From Ichthyophis bannanicus (taxonomy: Eukaryota; Chordata; Amphibia; Gymnophiona; Ichthyophiidae): a stretch of DNA of 64,000 nucleotides. The stretch spans positions 153,301,532 through 153,365,531 of the forward strand of contig CM066041.1 of the NCBI GenBank assembly GCA_033557465.1, in the 5' to 3' direction. The notes under the pieces are model-generated. The model saw nothing but the letters and a program-made list of their open reading frames with translations, was not told where the DNA came from and ran no database searches. Of the stretch, positions 8,305 through 19,552 are shown piece after piece (positions within the stretch are counted from its first letter, which is position 1; every line of letters starts with the position of its first letter). Made by a program: the position numbers and the translations under genes.

Positions 8305-9854
8305 TCATTGTGGCTTTCGAGTCGCAGCAGAGGGGCTTGCGGAGAAACCTCTATTCGCACCCCGAAATCCCTGCCCTCGCGACGGAGCTTGTCCTCTTTG
8401 AAATCCCCCGTAACACGACGAGCAAAACCTGTGAAAGTCTCGAAACTGCCCTTGAAAACTCAGTCCGGACTTCTCCTGTTTCGGATTATCCTCTGGCAGC
8501 CGACCAGTCTTGGTTTCCCTGAGATCCTTGACTAATTTATCCAGATCCTCACCGAACAACAAACGCCCTTTAAATGGTAACATCCCCAACCGGGACTTAG
8601 ACGAACTATCCGCAACCCAATTGCGCAAACAAACCGATCTGCGGGCTGCAACTACGGACACTGTACTATGTAAACCGTTCAATGTAAACCGCACTGATGC
8701 AGAATAGCGCGGTATATAAGAGAATGTAAATAAATAAATAAATAAATACTATTCGCTAGGGCTCTTATCAAGTCGTAATGGACATCCGCTAAATACACTG
8801 TTCCGGACTCCAACTGGCCAAGCTCCTCGAGTTCCCCCTGATCCAAGTGAGGAGAAAGGCGCAGCCGTTGCACCCAGCGTAGGCACGCCCGTGCCACCCA
8901 GGCTCCACAAATGGAGGCTTGTAATTAACACGCATCTGCCTCAAACACTTGCTTCAGTAAACTGTCAACATCCTTTAATGCCGCAGCACCCTCCACAGGA
9001 ATAGTGGTCTTCTTTGTCACCGCAGCCACCGCTGCATCCACACGAGGCGACCGAAACTTCTCCTTATCCTTTTCGGAGAGAGGATAAAGTCTATTCATCG
9101 TCCGCATCCCGCGGAGCCCCGCTTCCGGATGGTCCCATTCGTCCTGTATCATTTTGTCGACCACTCTGTGTATGGGAAACACCACCTGTGTCTGTCGCAA
9201 TGCTTGAATAACAGGATCTTCGACCTCCTTTTCACCTCCTGCCTGCGTCGTGAGGTTCAACATTTGAAGCGCCTCAGTGATTAACGCGGGCAGCTTTTCT
9301 TTCCGAAAGATCCTAACGATTTTAGCTTGGTCCTCAGGCTCAGGAATCTCCCCTTCCTCGAAATCCACTGATCCTTCCTCCTGCTCCCAGTCGGGCTCGT
9401 CAACCTCCGTCCAATCATTCTCCATAACCAAGAACCCTTGAGCCCGCGGTTTCTTATATGCCGGTGGACCCGCCTCTCCCCCCTCAGCTACTTCCATATG
9501 CTGAGGAAGGGAGGACAGAGGCCCCGGCCCCGGAAATTTGCCTTGCCTCCGCAAGCAAAAAGCTTGGTGCATTAGCAAAACGAAATCTGGGCAGAATTCC
9601 CCGAGATCCAAAGACCCCGAGGCTGAGAGCACGCCTGACGTCCCTGCCGCCTCTCCAGATGGCGACTCCTGCATGGTGACCTGCGCCACGTCAGACATTG
9701 AATCCCCCGACGCCCCTTGCGCCTCAGAAAGATCCTTGCAGTCCATTTGCTGTTCTACTGTAGAGGAAAGAACTGCACAGCCGCGGCAAACTCCGGACTC
9801 GGCCACAGAGCCCCTCTGGGTGCCGCATACTACACATTGCGGACGTGCCGCCAT
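8305..9854 (-). pseudogene. Gag-like protein of DIRS#1
   Basis: The start at 9854 gives a Cys pair near residues 8-11 (C-V-V-C) and another near 23-26 (C-R-G-C), likely a zinc site. An acidic central part follows (E-E-G-E-I-P-E-P-E), then a helical segment (V-V-D-K-M-I-Q-D-E-W). The frame meets an in-frame stop at 8925, resumes in the same frame to about 8750, is interrupted by an L2 tail, and continues in another frame (8694-8305: K-S-R-L-G-M-L-P-F-K-G-R-L-L-F-G). The DIRS#5 gag pieces align along its length. The exact role of DIRS Gag is not well known; particle formation is assumed. Confidence 0.78.
8670..8746 (+). repeat. L2-type 3' tail, short insertion with 6-bp target duplication
   Basis: This 77-bp copy contains the motif gtaaaccgcactgatgcaga, then a ggtatataag motif, and ends in (aaat)n. 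It is flanked by tactat at 8664-8669 and 8747-8752, and removing it restores continuous gag sequence. It is a severely 5'-truncated LINE or SINE copy. Confidence 0.8.
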
Positions 9855-10270
9855 GAATCCATCACAGATACAATTCCTTAAGGCTATAACCTAAGAATTA
9901 GTTCCTCTTCTCTTTTTTTTTCAGGATCTGACCATTCAATAGTTAGATTTTAGATTTATAGTGTAGGCTTGCAGGGACTAACTACCTCAAATAAGCAGCT
10001 GTTATTGCAGACAAACAAAAAATCTCCCCCCCTCCCCCGGAGTTACGCTTCGGCGAAAAGGAGAGGAAGCCCTAGCAATCAAAAGCCCCAAATCAGGAGT
10101 CCACGTGATGCTTGAGTGAGTGAGGACGTGTCCTTACTTGCTCCGGGGGTGCCTCGAGCATTAATCTGACAAATACCACCCTACACCTCCAGCTTTCAGC
10201 GGCAGAATAGTTGAGGAACAAAGGACTGGCGAAATAAGTCGGGGGGTATACGGAGAAAGAGAATCCTAAA

Positions 10271-11128
10271 ATGCCTTTGCCGGTAAAAAGAGACAGAGAG
10301 AGAGCTGGCAAATCAGTGTCTGCGCCACCGCCGCCTGCCACGCAGCTGTTGCCGGCCTCGCCTGGAACTGAGAGTGCTGACTCGGCATCGGAGGAATTGG
10401 CCAAAGAGGTAGTCAAATTGTTGGACCCTAAATTTGATCTTATCATGCAGAAGATCGAAGGAGTGGGAGAAGTGATGTTGGAGTTTGGCAAGAGGGTGGA
10501 AGAGCTTGAGAACCGTGTGGCTTGCCTCGAGGACGAGGGGGGGAAGCAAGAGAAGGCGTCCCGAGAACAAAAAAAGCAAATCGCTGCGTTGCAAATTAAA
10601 ATTGATGATCTTGAAAATAGATCCCGAAGGAATAATTTGCGCATCGTGGGGATCCCGGAGACTATCGTAGAACACACGCTTCTCCCCATGCTGGAAAAAT
10701 GGCTGCCGGAAGAGTTGGGCCTTGATACTTTAGCGGGCCAAATTAAAATTGAGAGAGCACATCGCATCAGGCCTCGGCGAGAGGAGGGGAGTAGGCCAAG
10801 AGTGGTCATACTGCGAGTGCTCAATTTTCAGCATAAAATGCAAGTGCTCCAGGTGTATAGAAAGAAAGCTGAGCTGCATCTGGACAATCAGAAGCTTTTG
10901 CTCTTTCAAGACTATTCGGCAGCTGTAACTGCAAGACGGAGGGAATTTTCTCCGGTGTGTTCACAGTTATTTCAACATAAATTGCGATTTACGCTGGCTT
11001 TTCCTGCAACGCTGAGAGTTCTGTTCCAAGGCAGGAATCACGTCTTTGAGACGGTGGTGGCGGCCATGCAATTCATGGAGCGGATGGAGAATGTGGTGGA
11101 AGAGGAATCGATCGCAGACCGGAGCTGA
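10271..11128 (+). CDS. LINE ORF1 protein (L1-type RNA chaperone)
   Basis: An intact frame of 285 residues. Residues about 40-120 are heptad-rich and predicted coiled coil (E-G-V-G-E-V-M-L-E-F-G-K-R-V-E-E-L-E-N). They are followed by the L1 ORF1p RRM-like start R-R-N-N-L-R-I-V-G-I-P-E near residue 118 and a C-terminal part with R-A-H-R-I near 165 and F-Q-D-Y-S near 215. The family binds LINE RNA as trimers in the cytoplasmic particle. The start is the first Met, followed by a basic stretch. The length is typical for the family. It ends 233 bp before the ORF2 start. Confidence 0.88.
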   Translation: MPLPVKRDRERAGKSVSAPPPPATQLLPASPGTESADSASEELAKEVVKLLDPKFDLIMQKIEGVGEVMLEFGKRVEELENRVACLEDEGGKQEKASREQKKQIAALQIKIDDLENRSRRNNLRIVGIPETIVEHTLLPMLEKWLPEELGLDTLAGQIKIERAHRIRPRREEGSRPRVVILRVLNFQHKMQVLQVYRKKAELHLDNQKLLLFQDYSAAVTARRREFSPVCSQLFQHKLRFTLAFPATLRVLFQGRNHVFETVVAAMQFMERMENVVEEESIADRS

Positions 11129-11361
11129 AGAGAGCGGCCACTACTGCAGCACTGAGACAGAGAAGCGGCATGGTGTGCAGGCCTTGTGGACGCATGTGTC
11201 TGATATGTGGGAAGATTTCGATCATGTGGACTTAACTCCTGATGGGGAGAAGTAGTAATACAATCGTCATTATGGACTGTGTGGTAGTGTGGGGGAAGTA
11301 GCCATACTAGAGAGATTTAATACAATGAGTGGTATCGTAGTGGGAAATGTCATAGCACGGG

Positions 11362-14300
11362 TTGCTAATGGGATCTGACATGCAGATAGTTTCTTGGAAT
11401 GTGGGGGGCCTGAAGACTCCTGTGAAGCGGACGAAAGTCCTGCAGGCCTTAAAGAAAGAATGGGCCCAAAGAGCCCTACTGCAGGAAACGCATCTCAGTG
11501 ATGTGGAGCATGCTAAACTCCAGAGGGATTGGGTAGGACAGGTGTACGGAGCATCAGGGGGAGGGAGGAGGAAAGGTGTGGTGATCTTAATTTGGAAAGG
11601 GATCCAGGTGGAGGTGCTCAGCGAAGAGGGAGACCCCCAGGGTAGGTTTTTGTTTCTGCATGCACGTTTGAATGGTACAGAGGTACTCCTAGGTAATGTG
11701 TATGCTCCGAATGTTTATGAGCATGACTTTTTCAAGACCCTGCTGCGGGGAATTACAGTGGCCACAAAAGCCCCATTAATCCTGGCAGGAGATTTTAATT
11801 GCCCACATGACCCCGATTTGGACAAGTCTAATCCGAAACCGGGGAGAGGTTGGTTTTGAAGAGGGGTTAGCTATCTCTGTCAGATGGGTAGCCTGTTAGA
11901 TGTTTGGCGAGTGTTGCACGAGGGGGAACGGGACTATACTCATTTGTCTCGGGTGCATGGAACTTGGTCGCGCATTGACTACATACTGGTCTCGGAGAAG
12001 GACTTTAGGAGAGTGTTGAGGGCGGAGGTGAAACCCATAGTGATATCAGATCATGATATGGTGTGGATTGATTGGAAGGGCACTGGCTCGGGGTGTTATA
12101 GATGGTCTTTCCCTAGGAATAAGTGTCATGATAAGGATTTTCAGAAATTTTTGAAACAAGCATGGGAGGATTATCTCGCATTTAATGAAGGGACCAGCAG
12201 TTCGGTGGCCTCGTTCTGGGAAGCAGGAAAGGCGGTGATGAGGGGGCAGATTATTGCCTATGTGTCTCATGAGAGGAAGAAACTTAATAGTACTATAGCG
12301 TCTTTAACCCATGAGCTTGAGGATAGAAAGTGGAAGGCGGTGGGGTGTCGGAAGGGGGCCAGTCTACAGGCATACTTAGAGACGCAGAGGCAACTGAATG
12401 AGTTGCTCCAGGAACGAGCGGTCTACTCTTTACAATACTATCGGCATCAGTTGTTTAGATATGGAGACAGATCTGGCAAACTCCTTGCGCGTTTAGTGAA
12501 AGAAGGGGGAGGTGTTAGAGCCATAACTGTTATTCGCGATAAAGAGAGTAAGAAACATAGTGACTCAAAGCAAGTGGCAGAAGTTTTTAGACAATTCTAT
12601 GCCACCTTGTATACCCCAGATGTGGAGGATCGTAGAGCGGAGCGAGCGTTTTTAGATAAGGTGCAACTGCCTCAGATCTCCCCACAGGGTCTACTAGACT
12701 TGAATAGCAGGGGGTGAAATACAGAAAGTCATCCGGAGAGGGAAACCACATAAGACGCCGGGGCCCGATGGCTATGGGGCTGAGTTTTATAAAATGGTAA
12801 AGGGTCAAGTAACGCAGACTCTAGGGGTTTTATACGCTGAGGTGTTGGAGAGTGGGAGTTTTCCCAGGGATATTCATATGGCCTCCATATCGCTTATCCA
12901 CAAAGAGGGTATAAACCCGGAAGATCCGGCGGCTTATCGACCGATTTCCCTGATAAATTATGATATGAAGATTTTGGCCTCTGTACTGGCGGAGAGACTT
13001 CAGGTCTTTCTACCGGATCTGATGGGTAAACACCAGGCAGGGTTTGTGAAGGGCCGGGAGGCAACACGGAATGTCAACAGCATCTTACTGGGAATGGAGC
13101 GTTGTCAGCAGGAAGGGACGCCGTTGATGTTAGTCAGTTTGGATGCTGAAAAGGCTTTTGATAGAGTTTCCTGGGAATATATGTTTGAAGTGTTGCGCAG
13201 ATTTGGTCTACAGGGAGCGTTTGTTGGGTGGGTCCGCGCCTTGTACACTGATCCTCTAGCGTATATAACAGTGGGGGGGATAGGTCTGACACTTTTCGGT
13301 TGCATCGTGGTACTCGGCAAGGTTGTCCATTTTCGCCTTTGTTATTCGTCCTTCAGCTAGAACCGCTGTTGTTGACATTATTGCAGACGGAGGAAGTACA
13401 GGGGATACAGTGGAAGAGTGGTGGCCTTAAGGTCAGTGCTTTTGCAGACGATATGATGTTGTGTTTAACTAGTCCCCAAGGGGCGTTGGAGAGTGCCCTG
13501 AGATTGATCGAGAGGTTTGGGACCGCTTTAAAGATAAATAAGAGCAAGTCGCTGGCACTAGATGTCAGCGGAGAAGTGCGAAAGCAGTGGAGAGGTGAGT
13601 TTCCACTGGTCTGGTCGGATGGACCAATCCGCTATTTGGGCATACAGATCCCAGCCTCCACGGCACACTTGTATCGTACTAACATCCTATCTCGGTTGGA
13701 TAGTACAATAGACAGGCTAAAGAAGTGGGGGGAGCTGCCGTTATCACTGAGGGGGCGCATAGCATTGTTCAATATGGTCGAGGTTCCAAGATGGCTTTAT
13801 GTTTTGAGACATATTCCAGTGTGGGTTTCAAGAAGAGATTGGCAGGTACTGCAAGGGCACCTCTCTAAATTTCTGTGGAGAAGGAGAAAGCCCCGGGTGG
13901 CCCTGGCTGCACTGATGGGACCAGTAGAGGCCGGTGGGGCGGGACTGCTCTCTTTGCAGGATTATAACCTTCTGTACTTGACTAGAGTTCTAAGAGATTT
14001 GATTGAGGATACTGAAGGATCTTTGCCTTTGGATCTACTCGATGATCTGTCCGGGAAACAGCATGCAGTTAAGATGTTGCACTGTTCCCAAGGCGAACTG
14101 TCGGTAGGGTGGAGGAGATCCTGGTGCTTGAGAGGACTACGATTGGCGTGACGGACTCTGTGTCAGTCCAGAGGGGTAAAGTGGAATATGACGGATTGTA
14201 TCCCATTGCTAGATAATGAGGCTTTCAGACCTGGGGTTAGAGGGCGAGTGGCGAGAGAGTGGGCCCAGAAGGGTATACGATATATTGGGCACCTGAGGAT

Positions 14301-15015
14301 CGCCGGAGCGGAGGAGTTGGATTCTTTTGCCTCATTGCGGCAGCAGTATGGGGTGGCGCAAAACGACTTCTACTTTTATCTGCAAGCGAGACACTATGTT
14401 CAAGATGTGCAAAAACAGAACAACAGGGTCTTGGCGGGGAGGGGAATGTTGGACCTCTTTCGAGCTTTGGAGGGGAAAGTTACAGTTAAATCCCTGCGAA
14501 GCAAATTAGTTCCCAGAGGTAGTTCTCGAGAGGAACATAGACAATTGGAGCGTTTGGGGGAAAGATGGCAGAGAGATGGTTTGGTAGTAGCAATGGTGGA
14601 GAGATTAGTTCATGCGTTTGGGGCGATTAGAGAACTCTCCAAGGTGGTGCAGATGCAAGAAGTGCAATATGAATTCTTGTGGAGAGCGTACGGCCATAAT
14701 ATTTGGGCGGCGAAGGTGGGGTTGGTGGACTCGGATGAATGTATATTGTGCGGGACAGAGGCTGGCTCCTTAACCCACCGGTTCTGGTCTTGTTCATGTA
14801 TCCGCAGATTTTGGCTGGCAGTTCGTGGTAAGTTGAGTGCCTGGCTGGGACGGGAGTTGCGGATATCCCCGGAATGGTTTATGTTTGGGTCCTATGAGGA
14901 GGAGCCTTTCTTGGGGAGTGGGCACCGCAAACTTTGTGAGAAAGGCTTTCTTGTGGCTAAGAAATATATCTTGAGGAAGTGGCTGGCCGATGGAGCGCCG
15001 GGGGTGGACGAGTAG
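11362..15015 (+). pseudogene. LINE ORF2: endonuclease-reverse transcriptase, four lesions
   Basis: An AP-like endonuclease opens the ORF (V-S-W-N-V-G-G-L, L-L-Q-E-T-H, A-G-D-F-N-C, then S-D-H-D-M near 12050). RT follows, with K-T-P-G-P-D-G-Y-G-A-E-F near 12760, Y-R-P-I-S-L-I-N-Y-D near 12935, G-T-R-Q-G-C-P-F-S-P near 13315 and the catalytic F-A-D-D near 13441. A C-terminal Cys/His site (C-I-L-C...H-R-F-W-S-C) is near 14745. Two in-frame TGA stops (11857-11859 and about 14149) and two frameshifts (about 12712 and 13300) break the frame. Everything else is colinear, so the copy was probably functional not long ago. The layout fits the L1/Tx1 group and not L2 or CR1. Confidence 0.87.
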
Positions 15016-15256
15016 GAGCAGGACATGAGAGTTTTACAGGGTATGGAATTGCGCACGGCGAGGTGTGTGGGGGGCGAAGCGGGAGAGCGGCATAAGCGGA
15101 TATGGGGAGCAGCTCTCACATTGCTTTGAGGCGCCCAGAGCAGGGGGCTGTGAGTCTTTGACATTTATATCCCTGTATATGTAGCTAAGTTGCTGCATTG
15201 CAGCGGAGGAGAGTCGGGGAAGATTCCTGTGTCCCTGTGTTTGTGTGCATATGAAG

Positions 15257-15430
15257 AGATAGGGAGGGGGGAGGGAGGGGGATAGCGTGGGAGAAGAGGG
15301 GGTGCAGGGGGGGTGCAGGGGGGGTTTAGGAGGGGCTAGGGGGGGCTAGGGGGGATGGACAGAGGGGGGATGGGGATTGTCTATGGGGAGGAATAAGGAA
15401 GGGTTGGAAGGTGGGGGGGGGGGGTTTGTT
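15257..15430 (+). repeat. G-rich tract in the LINE 3' untranslated region
   Basis: Many runs of 3-9 G on the plus strand (for example ggggggtgcagggggggt-like units, then gggggctaggggggg-like units) give strong G-quadruplex potential on the transcript strand. G-rich polypurine tracts are a recurrent property of L1 3' untranslated regions. Part of the tract looks like short tandem units. Confidence 0.75.
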
Positions 15431-15830
15431 TAAGACACTGGGGGGAGCCCAGCTATTCAACCTGTTCATTCTACTCGCCCTGTTGGTTTGATATTTTTGT
15501 TCATCTTGATGTTTTGGTAGTTTGGGGGACTGTCAGTGGTACTTATGCTGAGCTATCTGCTTTCTTCAGTCATTGTGAACAATGTGTTGCACCTCCGGCA
15601 GGAGGATTTGTTATTTGTAATTTTGAGATCTCGATCTCCTTTGATATCTATCTCTCTATCTTTTGGGTAGTCAACCAGGGGGAAATGGGAGTTGGGCAGG
15701 GTTTTTGTGTATTCGCAGAGGAGTGTATGTGTTCTGTTATACTGGGACGACTTCATTGTTTGGTCATGTTATGTTGATGTGTGCTGTTTGAATAATGCCA
15801 ATAAAAATGATTTTCAAAAGCCCCATATCA

Positions 15831-16672
15831 AAGAAATAAATGTTCACAGGGCAAAGGAATAAAAACACCGCTGAAAAGAAATCAAAATAAAACTGCTGCA
15901 CACGCGCCCTGCTGCCGCCCAGCAGCCACGCGGTTCTGACCTTCCCTGCTCTAAAATGGCTGCTGGAGCAGAGCCGGAAGAAAAAGAGCGCCAAAACCCC
16001 GCTCCATCGAGAACTCTGCACCCGAGAGATCTCCCCCAGCCAGGACAGCCCCGATCCCAGCCGCCGTCTGACCAGACGACCTGCCTCCTTCTCAGCTGCC
16101 TCTCTGCACTGCGCGGCACCCTGAGAAGTCCTGGAGTGCCACCGGTGTGTACTTACAGCTGCTCATGCACATCCACTCTGGTCTGCAGCCGGCACCCCGC
16201 AGCCGCGATCTTTAGCTCGTCCCGCGGAGCCGCGGGAGCTCAGAGGCCAGCCAGGGAGCTCTCCTCCGAGCAGTCCGGGAGGAGAGAATGCCCCAAGAAA
16301 CAGCAGAAGCCTGTTGAAAACTAAGCTAGCCAGGCAGGGAGCAGGTAAGAAAGAACTGACTGCAAAGTGCTTTACTTTCTTTTTTTCTTTTTTTTTTAAA
16401 GGCACTAAGCCCCAAGATAAAATCGCAAGAAATTTAAACTGAAAAGTCTAACTAATCTCACTACTCTACGCTCCTTATCTGTTCCTCTAGTGAGCCCTGC
16501 TGGGCTCACGACGTCCTCTTGCTGCATGGAGACTAGTCACACTGGAGGCTGATGGGAGTGGAAGGAAGGCTATATCCAGTGATGTCATGATTCTGACATG
16601 CCAGTCTCCAAGCTGCAGGAGGAGGTTGACTACCCAGAGGTAGAGGACTGAACTGGAGGAACGATAAGGAAC
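15831..16672 (-). repeat. 5' untranslated region and right ITR of DIRS#1
   Basis: This part continues DIRS#1 after the LINE insertion. From about 16540 it aligns loosely with the defined right ITR of DIRS#5 (gatgtcatgattctgacatg-like against gatatcagaagtatttgacatg-like) and ends with a segment (16628-16672) matching the outer end of DIRS#5. No left partner remains in the window. No gene is seen in this stretch. Confidence 0.55.
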
Positions 16673-16740
16673 TGACCCTCTTAGTGACTGCTGTTAAACA
16701 TGTAAACCCCTTATCAATTTTCAGCAACACTATGAAAGTA

Positions 16741-17652
16741 TGGGGGTAATTTTATAGGGAGACCCCTAGTTTAAGGTGCCAGCAACGTGTGCAATGTCAG
16801 CATTGACTCGACGGCACTTAATGTGCATAAGCAGTCACTTATCCATGTAAATGATCTTTTATAAAATACCAACTAACAAAACGTACACGTGTTGTTTGCA
16901 TCTCCTGTACTTTCACTATGAGTACGCACATGGGCAGAGTTTGGGCAAAGCATTATCAATATGAACAAATACACATGTAGATTATAAAATGCAATAATTT
17001 ATGTGCATACATGCTATAAGTAGGTATAGTCATTTACATTGGGAGGCATATTCAAAGCGATTAATGCAGTTAGCAGACTTGCTAAGCATGTTAATTACAG
17101 TGAGCGTGATATTCAACAGCACGTTGCTGTTTTATGCCACTGAATATCCCCTTATAACCCCACTAAATGCTCTATGCTAACTCCATAGCACTGGGCATTC
17201 TGGGGGCAGTGTCAAAGGTCAGCAGCAATATTCAGCCACTGGCTGGTTAACTTAAAGTGGCTAAAATTAGGAAGAAAAAAAAGGCTGTACTAAGTTCAGC
17301 TGCTTTAGCTAACTGGGCAGTGACTGAATATCGCCCCTGCCCACTTAGCTGAATTGCTATCCATCCAACCCTATTAAATGCTGGTGGCTGGATATGACAC
17401 TGGCATTGAATATCTGGGTTTTAGTTAAAATAGCAATGGCCATAACAACGCTACCCACCAGCACTGAATATTGGCCCCATTGTTTCTAAGGCTGGTTTAA
17501 GTCAATATGACTTAAAGCGCATTCTCGGACACTTACGCTAGTATTTTATAAAATCAAATACGAGTATACTTCACTTTATAAAATAGGTATAAAATATGAG
17601 AGTGAAAACATGCATTAACTGGGCACAACTTTATAAAATTACCCTCCATATG
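16741..17652. repeat. MITE-like element(s) with short terminal inverted repeats
   Basis: The left end reads gggggtaattttata and the right end tttataaaattaccctcc, which are inverted copies. A second palindromic unit appears nested, from ggcatattcaaagcg (about 17044) to ctgaatattggcccc (about 17476). No coding frame is seen. This is probably two non-autonomous DNA transposons, one inside the other; the family is not assigned. Confidence 0.45.
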
Positions 17653-17744
17653 AATTGTGTCAGAGGGAGTGAAGGTGTTCCACCCAACTATATATATAGC
17701 TGCAATGTTTAGTCACATCTATTTAGTTAAGCACTTTAAAATGC

Positions 17745-17962
17745 AAATGCATGCCTTCAAGTTAATGCGGACTCTTGGTAACCCAGCTGCTCCTGAGTTT
17801 TTTTTTGGGGGCAGTGTGACTGGAAGTAGATGCCAGGCCTTTCTTCTGAGGCAATGGAGGGTTAAGTGATTGGCCCAAGGCCTCAAGGAGTGGTAGTGAG
17901 AATTGAACCCTGGTCTCTTGGCTACCAAGCCAGTGCACTACCCATTAGACTACTCCTCCACT
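17745..17962 (-). repeat. tRNA-derived SINE
   Basis: On the minus strand it starts with a tRNA-like head (A-box-like tctaatgggtagtgcactgg, B-box-like ggttcaattctcac). Its body reads ttgggccaatcacttaaccctccattgcc, nearly identical to the body of the SINE at 31683-31963. The 3' part ends in a poly-A-like run. Confidence 0.65.
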
Positions 17963-19044
17963 CCAAGCACTTTAAGTTAGGACAGCAAAAAAGTGGGCGC
18001 ACCAGGTTGGAATGGTTTACCAGTGGATCAAAGGGTTGAACAGGATTTATTATGTTTTCAGAAAAAACTGAAAGCATATTTGTTTAAATTGGCTTATTTT
18101 AATCATTGTTGAAATGCCTTATTCATATTGCTATTTTTCTAAATGTTTTATGTTGTCTTTTATTTGCTGTAATATCTATTTGTTTTATGATTTCTGCTAT
18201 AAATGCAGGGGGGAGGGGATAGTACATGACTATATGGTTAGCAGCGATATTGGGCTGCTAACCAGATAGCGATAATCGGTTAAAGTTAGAACAGACAGAC
18301 ATTCACCTATCCTAATTTCAGTCAGTTAAGCTATCTGGTTAGCAATTGAATATCACTGCTAACTGCTAACACCCATGAGCATGACTAGTATGATACGACT
18401 TCCATGAAAATCAGATGTAAATAGTTACCCCAAGTTATCCAAGTTTTTAGTACCTGTTCCTTGTAAGCACAGTTCAGTATATACAATGTGTATATCTTAT
18501 GTTTCATGTAAACCGCACTGATGTTGAATAGCACGGTATAAAAGAAAATGTAAATAAATAAATAAAACTGGATAATGACTGGCACTGCCTCCAATCTGCC
18601 CACAGACTACTTTGATTTTAACCAGGTATTTTTTGCACAGTCTCTGGGGACATTTAGTCGAACTAACCAGTTAGTATAGCCGGATATCAGGTTCAGTGAG
18701 TTTCAGCTGGTTAGCAGGTCTGCTAACCAGCTAAAACGCTTTGAATACCCCCCTGAGGTTTATGAACTGCACATAAGATAGGTGGTCTATAAATCTATAA
18801 ATAAAATATTTTAGTTTTGTGAATAATAATAGAACTGATCTGTGTGTTAGCATCAGGTATGTGACTGTACTCCATTTATACAAGGAAGTGTTCATTGTTA
18901 TTCTAGCAGCTAAGCAAGTAGGAACTGGTAGAAGTTGCACACATACATGAAAATTTCCCAAAGGTCTCTTTTATACAAAGTAACTTATAGTGTGAAAGGT
19001 GACTTGAAGGATTCACCTGGGTGAATCAGTGTTTAGAGCTGGTA
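17963..19044. other. Non-coding repeat debris with an L2 tail
   Basis: No gene is seen. The motif ggttagcagcgatattgggc (about 18237) and the block gctaaccagctaaaacgctttgaata (18721-18748) look like parts of palindromic MITE ends. A short L2-type 3' tail with (aaat)n is at 18497-18567 on the plus strand. Confidence 0.45.
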
Positions 19045-19232
19045 AAGCGTAGTTACTCACCTGTAACAGGTGTTCTCCAGGAGCAGCAGGAATCAGTCCT
19101 CACTTATGGGTGACGTCGGCGCCGACGGAGCCCTCGCGGAGCAATTTTCCCCAGCTTTCAAAGAAAGCCTTTGGGAATTGCAGCGCGCATGCGCGGTAGT
19201 CTTCCCGCCCGAAGGTGCCATCTTAGCCAGTC
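19045..19232. repeat. Left ITR of DIRS#2 with palindromic end motif
   Basis: 19074-19232 is the inverted counterpart of 24664-24825 and includes the self-complementary gtcggcgccgac (19115-19126). About 29 bp beyond the shared part (19045-19073) are found only at this end and hold the 15-bp palindrome cacctgtaacaggtg (19058-19072). Confidence 0.92.
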
Positions 19233-19318
19233 AGATGACATAGCCAAAAAGACAGCATAAAAATTTGCAAAAAGAACATAAGCAGACGAATGCAACTCCA
19301 AGGGGAGGAGGGAGGGTA

Positions 19319-19416
19319 GTGAGGACTGATTCCTGCTGCTCCTGGAGAACACCTGTTACAGGTGAGTAACTACGCTTTCTCCAGGACCAAGCAGGAAGTC
19401 AGTCCTCACTTATGGG
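19319..19416. repeat. Internal complementary region (ICR) of DIRS#2
   Basis: 19319-19377 is the exact reverse complement of the left end (19045-19103). From 19378, tctccaggaccaagcaggaa and the following bases are the reverse complement of the right end (24796-24823). The join is at 19377/19378. In the DIRS model the ICR templates completion of the cDNA ends and closure into a circle. Confidence 0.93.
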
Positions 19417-19552
19417 ACTCCCAAGCTCAAGGCTACCGGAGACCCTAAGCACAAAAATGAGCTCCCTCTAGCTCAGCAGCACAGAAGGATAGAATCTTCG
19501 CTGAATTATCACCCACCGGTAGCCCACATCCGGGATGGAGGGTAGGAGTTGC

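Larger units (their letters stand above)
4869..8360 (-). pseudogene. RT / RNase H / methyltransferase of DIRS#1, split by a solo LTR
   Basis: The upstream part (8360-7857) carries the region before the RT fingers and the block V-P-K-K-G-G-T-W-R-S-I-L-D-L-K, ending L-T-S-L-D-L-T-E-A-Y. The downstream part (6250-4869) resumes H-I-P-I-W and carries L-P-F-G-L-A-T-A-P, the catalytic Y-L-D-D-W, RNase H blocks (L-L-T-D-A-S-L-G-G-W-G-A-H; L-E-L-R-A-I; V-L-S-D-N-S-A-A-V) and the Dam-like methyltransferase block L-Y-V-F-P-P-W-A-L. The join at A-Y / L-H falls exactly on the GTAC duplication of the solo LTR. In the downstream half a second frame (6260-4869) is also open for 463 codons, in the frame offset used by YR in the other copies. 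Confidence 0.88.
10096..15815 (+). mobile_element. Full-length L1/Tx1-like LINE
   Basis: The element is flanked by 15-bp target duplications, aaaagccccaaatca at 10081-10095 and aaaagccccatatca at 15816-15830, with one mismatch. Between them are a 5' untranslated region, ORF1, ORF2, a G-rich 3' untranslated region and a 3' end near aataaaaatgattttc. It was inserted into the 5' untranslated part of DIRS#1. The ORF2 lesions show it is no longer autonomous. Confidence 0.88.
3854..16672 (-). mobile_element. DIRS#1, tyrosine-recombinase retrotransposon, truncated and interrupted
   Basis: DIRS-type gag (9854-8305), RT-RNase H-methyltransferase (8360-4869) and tyrosine recombinase (4900-3858) are read on the minus strand. 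The left end is lost where the Gmr1-like LTR begins. Three later insertions interrupt it: a solo LTR in RT (6255-7856), an L2 tail in gag (8670-8746) and a full L1/Tx1-like LINE in the 5' untranslated region (10096-15815). The right end near 16672 is placed by alignment with the defined right end of DIRS#5, the closest relative in the window. The 5' untranslated part is 9855-10095 plus 15831-16672, with no coding capacity seen. Confidence 0.85.
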
